A stretch of 27,488 nucleotides of DNA from CAYVMN01 sp964452575 (GTDB lineage Bacteria > Desulfobacterota > DSM-4660 > Desulfatiglandales > Desulfatiglandaceae): contig CAYVMN010000030.1 in NCBI GenBank assembly GCA_964452575.1, forward strand, positions 1 through 27,488, read 5' to 3'. Positions 22,325-27,488 of this stretch are shown piece by piece. The translations under genes were made by a program, and so were the position numbers. Each line of letters starts with the position of its first letter. Positions within the stretch are counted from its first letter, which is position 1. The notes under the pieces are model-generated. The model ran no database searches, had not been told where the DNA came from, and saw only the letters and a program-made list of their open reading frames with translations.

Positions 22325-23416
22325 CTACTCCTTTTCTTCAGTTTCTCCTTCTCCTGTTTCGTCTGCTGATTCTGCCCCCTTCTCAACCGGAAGCCCGGCC
22401 TCGATCATCGCTTCCCTGAATTCGTCCTCATACTCCTCATAGGTGTGCGTCTTGACAGGATAATTCCACGGGTTCACATGCCTGACGAATCGGCTGTTGT
22501 TGGACAGGTTTCTGGTGGGACTGAGAAACACACCTGCGAAATGCATCAATTTGCTGAACGGAAAATAGGCGATCAAGACACAGACGATAAACAGATGGAT
22601 GTAAAAGAGTACCCCAATACCACTGAGTATCTTGGGGTTAGGGGAGAATTTGAAAAGCCCAATAGCCAGTTCTTTTACAGCAGTGACGTCCACACGGAGG
22701 AAATATCGCATCAAGAGACCTGTGGTACCGAGGGCCAGGAGCAAAAAAAGGGGAAAATAATCGGTCGGAAGCGAGATATAGCGTGCCGGATGGACGTATA
22801 TTCGCCTTACTAAGAGATAGGTTAGGGCAAGCATGAGGAGCATATCGGTCAGATAGGCCCTCGGGAGGCCAAAACCATAGAAGGGCAGCACACCCATCTG
22901 CATGAATCCGTCGAGGCTCTCAAGGAGCGATACAAATCCGGGAACGGGCTCCATGAAAAACCTGAAGTGCCTCAGGAAAATGACCAAGAAACAGTAATGG
23001 AAGACCAGGGCCGCAAGCCAGAGCCATTTCTCCCATTCATAGTCGAGCTTAGCTCCCCCCTCAGTCATCCTGTACTCCAGCCTGGTGTTCCTGAACAGGG
23101 AGCGAAAAGTAAGGATCTCAAAGATCATCCTGACAACAGTGCCAAGGGTATTTCTTGGATTATCAATGGGGTTCGGCTTGATCCAGGGGAAAGACCACTG
23201 TTGGCCTGCTGTTGTAGGGATTCTGAAGGGAACCGGTGAGCGCGCCCAGCCGACTACCCGTACAACGATCCCGCCAAAGAAGGTTGCCATGGCTGCATAG
23301 GGGATAACAATTCCAAATAGGGTATATAGATTCCATGCCCCAACGCCTATTAAGGGGATCAACACAATGATAACCACTGCAATGCTGGAGATCAGGATGC
23401 CTAATATGAAGTTCAT
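22325..23416 (-). CDS. dsrM: DsrM, NarI-like cytochrome b subunit
   Basis: A 363-residue membrane protein with about six or seven helices and histidines in the positions expected of a di-heme b NarI-type subunit (FHYCFLVIFLRHFRFF; YIHLFIVCVLIAYFPFSKLMHF). It is the menaquinol-interacting partner of DsrK. The C-terminus is a hydrophilic, Glu-rich tail of about 60 residues on the cytoplasmic side. GAGGT is 8 bases before ATG 23416. It begins 46 bases after the RsbRD_N-like gene and ends 2 bases before dsrK, so it is part of one operon. Confidence 0.95.
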   Translation of the reverse strand: MNFILGILISSIAVVIIVLIPLIGVGAWNLYTLFGIVIPYAAMATFFGGIVVRVVGWARSPVPFRIPTTAGQQWSFPWIKPNPIDNPRNTLGTVVRMIFEILTFRSLFRNTRLEYRMTEGGAKLDYEWEKWLWLAALVFHYCFLVIFLRHFRFFMEPVPGFVSLLESLDGFMQMGVLPFYGFGLPRAYLTDMLLMLALTYLLVRRIYVHPARYISLPTDYFPLFLLLALGTTGLLMRYFLRVDVTAVKELAIGLFKFSPNPKILSGIGVLFYIHLFIVCVLIAYFPFSKLMHFAGVFLSPTRNLSNNSRFVRHVNPWNYPVKTHTYEEYEDEFREAMIEAGLPVEKGAESADETGEGETEEKE

Positions 23417-23462
23417 AAACCGTTACCTCGCTGAGTGTGGTACATAATCCGTACGGCGAACT

Positions 23463-23990
23463 CTAAAGACCCGCCCCATTCTCCGGGATCTCACAGACGA
23501 GATTGGCCCTTCTCAACAACCCGCCTACCTGATTCTTGACCTCTTTGATCCTTATCTCATAGATCTTCTGGCGGCATTTACAAAAGATATCAAAGGCCAG
23601 AAGGGCTATGTCATCTACGCGGGTTTCAAATGCATGCAATTCATCCCAGAGCCCGTTTTCGACCGGGCCTCCTTCCAGCTCTTCTCTGACGAGCCTTTTC
23701 AATCCGAAGACAAAGGAGATGGCGTGAGACGGCCTGAAATCCTGCACAGCCCTTATCCTGATAATGTTATCAAGGCATGATGCCACCCTATCTTTATCTA
23801 CGCCTTTGACCACCTCGTCGTAAAGGGCCTCTATGTCCCTGTGAATCATATGCCCCACAGGGTTTGCAAACCGGCTCTTTTCTTTCCTCAGGAATCGCTG
23901 GGTGTCTTCAGGGTAGGAGGCAAGGATTATGCCTCGCCATTTTTTGATTATATTGGATCTATAGTTGACCAGGAGATCTTCCAAATACAT
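23463..23990 (-). CDS. RsbRD_N-like helical protein at the head of the dsr operon
   Basis: A 175-residue soluble, mostly helical protein. The N-terminal half (LLVNYRSNIIKKWRGIILAS, then RFLRKEKSRFANPVGHMIHR) resembles the RsbR/RsbRD N-terminal domain of stressosome and sensor proteins; I recall similar small genes beside dsrM in other sulfate reducers. No STAS or catalytic domain follows. Two cysteines lie at CKC-type positions (DIFCKCRQKIYEI) and two more elsewhere. I prefer ATG 23990, with GGAGAAG 8 bases upstream; the longer frame from 24032 has no good site. A good promoter lies upstream, making this the first gene of the dsrMKJOP transcript. A sensory or assembly role is inferred only. 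Confidence 0.72.
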   Translation of the reverse strand: MYLEDLLVNYRSNIIKKWRGIILASYPEDTQRFLRKEKSRFANPVGHMIHRDIEALYDEVVKGVDKDRVASCLDNIIRIRAVQDFRPSHAISFVFGLKRLVREELEGGPVENGLWDELHAFETRVDDIALLAFDIFCKCRQKIYEIRIKEVKNQVGGLLRRANLVCEIPENGAGL

Positions 23991-24104
23991 ATGGGGATCT
24001 TCTCCGGCTCCAAGCAATTGGTCAAATGCCATTTTCTGTGCTTTTCTGACAGCTTAGATTGCTCAAATCCTTAAGCAGACAGGCTGGTTGGCTGTTGATC
24101 GAAT

Positions 24105-24133
24105 CCTATAGATAAATTGAATATCTGTGTCAA
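24105..24133 (-). promoter_or_regulatory. Sigma-70 promoter of the RsbRD_N-dsrMKJOP operon
   Basis: On the minus strand TTGACA (24133-24128), exactly 17 bases, then TATAGG (24110-24105). Transcription would begin near 24098, about 110 bases before the first start codon. It is divergent from the frd promoter, with about 85 bases between the two -35 boxes. Confidence 0.7.
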
Positions 24134-24218
24134 GGAAAAAAATGGAATTCACGAGCCCATTCCGTCGGGACATCAGGCAAGTTGGCGAGCATCACGGCCG
24201 GTCAATCACTCCTTCTAC

Positions 24219-24247
24219 TTGACAAGAGTATCCCATGATAATAGTAT
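24219..24247 (+). promoter_or_regulatory. Sigma-70 promoter of the frdCAB operon
   Basis: TTGACA (24219-24224), a 17-base spacer and TAGTAT (24242-24247). It excludes the longer frdC reading from 24235, since that start would lie inside the promoter. The region between the two divergent promoters (24134-24218) shows no clear operator. Confidence 0.72.
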
Positions 24248-24351
24248 CCTCCTCCAACTCTCAAGATCTACGAGGAACTGACCTTCGCGGCCAGGCAGGC
24301 CCATGCGAGCCTTTGGTAGGGAAGAGACTTGGTTTTAAAGGGGGTCAAAGA

Positions 24352-25002
24352 ATGGCGATTGATACGGCTATCTATGTTCGGGCTCCTGGCAAGATTTCTG
24401 CTTATCTTGACGGGCTCCAGATGTTGACAGGGGTGGCGCTGATCCTGTTCATGTGGAGTCATATGGTCCTGGTTGCCAGTGTAAATCTTGGCGCTGGGGC
24501 AATGAATACCATAGCGAGGTTTTTCGAAGATACCTATATGGCCCAGGTGGGAGGTCCCATTATAGGTTTTACCTTCCTCCTACACTTTGTCTTGGCTGCA
24601 AGGAAGGTCCCCTTCCGTATGGAACAACAGTCTACCATCTGGAAACATAGCCGAATGCTCCGCCATACAGACACGTGGCTGTGGCTCATTCAGGCATTCA
24701 CTGCCATGGTCATACTTATCATGGGTTCCATACATATGTGGACGGTCCTGACCGACCTGCCCATCACCGCTGCCAAGAGTGCCGCGAGGATTCAGGGCGG
24801 CTTCTGGCTCGTATTCTATCTGATCCTTCTTCCGATGGTGGAGCTCCACGTGGGCATAGGGTTTTACCGTATAGCAGTAAAATGGGGCCTAATAAGGCGC
24901 AATACACGAAAGGGCTTCAAGAGGTTTGAGAACGTCCTGACCGCCATATTTATCCTAATCGGGCTTATCACGATTATACGATTTATGACCCTGCCCATAT
25001 AG
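24352..25002 (+). CDS. frdC: Fumarate reductase/succinate dehydrogenase di-heme cytochrome b subunit
   Basis: A 216-residue membrane anchor with five hydrophobic helices. His37 (FMWSHMV), His78 (FLLHFVL), His128 (GSIHMW) and His166 (VELHVG) are spaced like the four axial ligands of the two b hemes in the Wolinella-type enzyme with a single membrane subunit. It would exchange electrons with menaquinone. AGGGGG lies 7 bases before ATG 24352. The gene comes first in the order C-A-B, as in epsilonproteobacterial fumarate reductases and many sulfate-reducer enzymes. Direction in the cell (fumarate reduction or succinate oxidation) cannot be read from sequence. Confidence 0.93.
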   Translation: MAIDTAIYVRAPGKISAYLDGLQMLTGVALILFMWSHMVLVASVNLGAGAMNTIARFFEDTYMAQVGGPIIGFTFLLHFVLAARKVPFRMEQQSTIWKHSRMLRHTDTWLWLIQAFTAMVILIMGSIHMWTVLTDLPITAAKSAARIQGGFWLVFYLILLPMVELHVGIGFYRIAVKWGLIRRNTRKGFKRFENVLTAIFILIGLITIIRFMTLPI

Positions 25003-25030
25003 TCCCTGAACGAAAAGACAGGTAGGTTTC

Positions 25031-25067
25031 GAATGCGGAATGCGGAATGCAGAGTGCAGAATGCAGA
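25031..25067. repeat. Short tandem GAATGC(G/A)(G/A)-type repeat
   Basis: The frdC-frdA gap contains four to five imperfect copies of a GAATGCGG/GAATGCAGA unit in a row. No spacers, so not CRISPR. The other bases of this 155-base gap show only the frdA ribosome-binding site. Confidence 0.6.
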
Positions 25068-25157
25068 TTTAAAAGGGAGAACAATCTCAGACTCCTAAAG
25101 AGATCTGACCAAGAATAGAAAACCAACAATCATCAATCCAAAGGGGAGTGATCTTGA

Positions 25158-26996
25158 TTGGAAACTGAACTTACTGATCTTCTGTGCATTGGGGCCGGGC
25201 TGGCCGGTGAGCGTGTGGCCATTGAGGCGGCATCTAGTGGCTTCAAGGCCGTGTGCCTGAGCATAGTTCCCCCAAGGCGCTCCCACTCATCTGCTGCCCA
25301 GGGGGGGATGCAGGCCTCCCTGGGGAACTGTGCCATGGGGGCCGGGGACAACCAGGATATCCATTTTGAGGATACGGTGAAAGGCTCAGACTGGGGATGT
25401 GACCAGGAGGTGGCAAGACTCTTTGTGGATACCGCGCCCAAGGCGGTGCGTGAGATGGCCTTCTGGGGGATTCCGTGGAATCGTGTGGTGCCTGGTAAAT
25501 CCACCTTTTTTAAGGGGGGGAAGCAATTCGAGAAGGTGGAGGCCAAGGAGAATGACGGCCTGATCACCGCAAGGGACTTTGGCGGGACAGCCAAGTGGAG
25601 GACCTGTTACACCTCTGACGGGACCGGGCATACGCTTCTCTACACCATGGACAATAAGGTGGTGGAGCTGGGAGTAACGGTCCATGACCGGATGGAGGCC
25701 ATATCGCTGATCCATGACGGCGAGACCTGCATGGGCGCTGTGGCCAGATGCCTCAAGACGGGGAGACTGAAGGCCTATCTGGCCAAGGCAATCCTCATTG
25801 CAACAGGGGGCTACGGCAAGATCTATAGCGAGAGCACCAATGCCATCATCAATGATGGGGCAGGGGCCATCATCGCCCTCGATACGGGGATAGTGCCCGT
25901 GGGGAATCCGGAGGCAGTCCAGTTTCACCCGACAGGGATCGTTCCTACCAACATACTGGTGACCGAAGGGTGCAGGGGGGATGGTGGTACCCTTCTGGAT
26001 GTGAATGAAAGGCGCTTTATGCCCGACTATGAACCGAACAAGGCGGAGCTGGCATCCAGGGATGTGGTCTCTCGCTGGATGGTGCACCATATCCGCAAGG
26101 GATTTGGGGTAAAGAGCCCCTATGGGGATCACCTCTGGCTGGACATTCGGCATTTGGGGGCCAAGCACATCAAGACCAAGCTGAGGGAAGTGGAAGAGAT
26201 CTGCAACAATTTTCTCGGCATCGATCCGATCACCCAGCTGATACCTGTCCGGCCCGCCCAGCATTACAGCATGGGAGGGGTTAGGACCGACAAGGACGGG
26301 GCAGCGTACGGCCTCAGGGGACTTTTTTCAGCAGGGGAGGCCGCGTGCTGGGACATGCACGGGTTTAACCGGCTGGGGGGCAATTCCCTTGCAGAAACCG
26401 TGGTGGCCGGTAGGATAGTGGGAGAAAAGATTGTGGCATCCTTGAAGGGATATGATGTGCAATTCAAGACCGCCACTGTGAGAGAGGCCCTGGAGCGGGA
26501 CCAGGAACGTATTGGAAGACTGACCTCCGGGAAGAATGGAAAGGAAAGCGCCTTTGCAGTCCGAAATGCCATGCAGGATGAGATGATGGAGCGGGTCGGC
26601 ATCTTCAGGAATGGAAGAGACCTGGAGAAGGCCGTCGAGAATCTCCAGGTGATCTACGAACGTTCGAAGCGGGTCGGGCTTCACTCTAATGGGATTGGGG
26701 CCAACCCTGAGCTGACCCTTGCCCTCCGGATCTCAGGGATGTTACGACTGGCGATCTGCGTTGCCTATGCAGCCCTCCAGCGAACGGAGAGCCGCGGGTG
26801 CCACGCACGGGAGGATTACGAGGCCAGGAATGACCGGGATTGGCTCAATCGCACGCTGGCAACCTGGAAAGAGGGTGATGATTTGCCCACCCTCAACTAC
26901 GAGCCTGCCTCTATAGTGATGGAGATTCCGCCGGGCGATCGAGGATATGGATCCTCTAAGATCATCACCCGCGAGGGTGAAACGATAGGAGCATGA
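25158..26996 (+). CDS. frdA: Fumarate reductase/succinate dehydrogenase flavoprotein subunit
   Basis: A 612-residue catalytic subunit. The FAD-binding Rossmann segment is near the N-terminus (DLLCIGAGLAGERVAIEAAS; Ala replaces the usual second motif Gly), followed by the covalent-flavin histidine region RRSHSSAAQGGMQAS. Substrate-binding parts include QFHPTGIVPTNILVTEGCRG, RDVVSR, the catalytic-Arg region RPAQHYSMGGV and HGFNRLGGNSLAETVV. The start is TTG 25158: an in-frame TGA lies immediately upstream at 25155 and AAGGGGAG is 9 bases away. frdB begins 1 base after its stop. The catalytic face is cytoplasmic, as no Tat signal is present. Confidence 0.96.
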   Translation: METELTDLLCIGAGLAGERVAIEAASSGFKAVCLSIVPPRRSHSSAAQGGMQASLGNCAMGAGDNQDIHFEDTVKGSDWGCDQEVARLFVDTAPKAVREMAFWGIPWNRVVPGKSTFFKGGKQFEKVEAKENDGLITARDFGGTAKWRTCYTSDGTGHTLLYTMDNKVVELGVTVHDRMEAISLIHDGETCMGAVARCLKTGRLKAYLAKAILIATGGYGKIYSESTNAIINDGAGAIIALDTGIVPVGNPEAVQFHPTGIVPTNILVTEGCRGDGGTLLDVNERRFMPDYEPNKAELASRDVVSRWMVHHIRKGFGVKSPYGDHLWLDIRHLGAKHIKTKLREVEEICNNFLGIDPITQLIPVRPAQHYSMGGVRTDKDGAAYGLRGLFSAGEAACWDMHGFNRLGGNSLAETVVAGRIVGEKIVASLKGYDVQFKTATVREALERDQERIGRLTSGKNGKESAFAVRNAMQDEMMERVGIFRNGRDLEKAVENLQVIYERSKRVGLHSNGIGANPELTLALRISGMLRLAICVAYAALQRTESRGCHAREDYEARNDRDWLNRTLATWKEGDDLPTLNYEPASIVMEIPPGDRGYGSSKIITREGETIGA

Positions 26997-26997
26997 C

Positions 26998-27488
26998 ATG
27001 GGAAGGGAGCTGAAATTCCATATATTTCGATATAACCCTGAGGATCCGGACTCCGAACCCCACACCGACGATTTTGGGCAGGAAGAGACAGAGAGTATGA
27101 CCCTTTTTATAGCCCTTAACCGCATCCGAGAGGAACAGGACCCTTCGGTCCAGTTTGATTTTTGCTGCCGGGCCGGGATCTGCGGCTCGTGTGGTATGGT
27201 GATCAACGGGAGGCCGGAACTGGCCTGCAAGACCCTGACAAGGGATCTGCCCGATGAGATCACCCTGATGCCCCTCCCTGTCTTCCGGTTGATAGGGGAC
27301 CTGTCTGTGGATACGGGCACCTGGTTTCGTTCCATGAACGAGAAGGTAGGCTCGTGGATTCATACTGATAAGGCATTTGATCCTGATGCCCAGGAGGAGA
27401 GGATGGATAATGCCCTTGCCGAAGAGATCTATGAACTTGAGCGATGTGTTGAGTGCGGTTGCTGTGTGGCGGCATGCGGGACGGCCAA
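26998..27488 (+). CDS. frdB: Fumarate reductase/succinate dehydrogenase iron-sulfur subunit, 3' truncated
   Basis: The first 163 residues of the iron-sulfur subunit; the gene runs off the window. The [2Fe-2S] ligands are Cys57, Cys62, Cys65 and Cys77 (CCRAGICGSCGMVINGRPEL then AC). The first [4Fe-4S] motif begins near the end (CVECGCCVAACG). AGGAG lies 5 bases before ATG 26998 and overlaps the end of frdA, so the two are translationally coupled. It connects the flavin to the hemes of FrdC. Confidence 0.95.
   Translation, partial: MGRELKFHIFRYNPEDPDSEPHTDDFGQEETESMTLFIALNRIREEQDPSVQFDFCCRAGICGSCGMVINGRPELACKTLTRDLPDEITLMPLPVFRLIGDLSVDTGTWFRSMNEKVGSWIHTDKAFDPDAQEERMDNALAEEIYELERCVECGCCVAACGTA

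Noticed and set aside
24235..24351. Longer frdC from 24235
   Set aside because: The start would lie inside the promoter spacer/-10 region, the added residues match no family, and ATG 24352 has a strong ribosome-binding site.
25386..26264. Long minus-strand open frame (292 codons) within frdA
   Set aside because: Antisense shadow of a strongly conserved flavoprotein; composition is rich in His/Pro/Gly as expected of a shadow frame.

Overview
The window looks like chromosome of a sulfate-reducing bacterium of the Desulfobacterota (former Deltaproteobacteria). The grounds are a complete dsrMKJOP operon, a class III tetraheme cytochrome c3 next to a Tat-exported [NiFe] hydrogenase, a soluble formate dehydrogenase beta subunit with fdhE, and a quinone-linked fumarate reductase/succinate dehydrogenase. 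Gene density is high and there are no tRNAs, rRNAs, CRISPR arrays or transposases. Assignments rest on reading the proteins by eye; no database search was run.

Layout. (1) 1-1603, plus strand: 5'-truncated formate dehydrogenase iron-sulfur subunit, then fdhE. (2) 7475-1629, minus strand: a tight seven-gene operon. It encodes a histidine kinase that stops after its phosphoacceptor domain, a REC-STAS response regulator, a periplasmic redoxin, a cysteine-free protein with a duplicated sensor-like region, one membrane span and a rhodanese-like domain, a MauE/DoxX-type membrane protein, a small lipoprotein and a TlpA-like thioredoxin. (3) 7811-9535, plus: a REC-fused NarX-type kinase and a NarL-type regulator. 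(4) 9536-10084: a long non-coding stretch with a perfect 19-bp palindrome, a possible promoter and a 241-bp inverted-repeat element. (5) 10085-17609, plus: hydrogenase small and large subunits, an RND-type membrane protein fused to a cyclic-nucleotide-binding-like and a degenerate GGDEF domain (split by an in-frame TAG), the hydrogenase maturation protease, hypC, and cytochrome c3 with its own strong promoter. (6) 17738-18404: a 2[4Fe-4S] ferredoxin (minus) and a VOC/glyoxalase gene remnant (plus). (7) 23990-18352, minus: an RsbRD_N-like gene followed by dsrMKJOP. (8) 24352-27488, plus: frdC, frdA and partial frdB.

How it fits together: hydrogenase and formate dehydrogenase would oxidise H2 and formate in the periplasm and pass electrons to cytochrome c3. 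DsrMKJOP links membrane electron flow to the last step of sulfite reduction, and FrdCAB connects the menaquinone pool to fumarate/succinate. Two signalling clusters and a membrane/periplasmic thiol-redox operon lie between the formate dehydrogenase and hydrogenase genes.

Most notable: the hydrogenase large subunit has an in-frame TGA exactly at the second cysteine of its N-terminal nickel-binding motif (Arg-Ser-Cys-Gly-Val-Sec), followed at the right distance by an 8-bp hairpin with a GGT loop that fits a bacterial SECIS. The C-terminal motif keeps both cysteines. Selenocysteine would then be at a Ni-Fe bridging position, unlike the classical [NiFeSe] enzymes, where it is a terminal ligand in the C-terminal motif.
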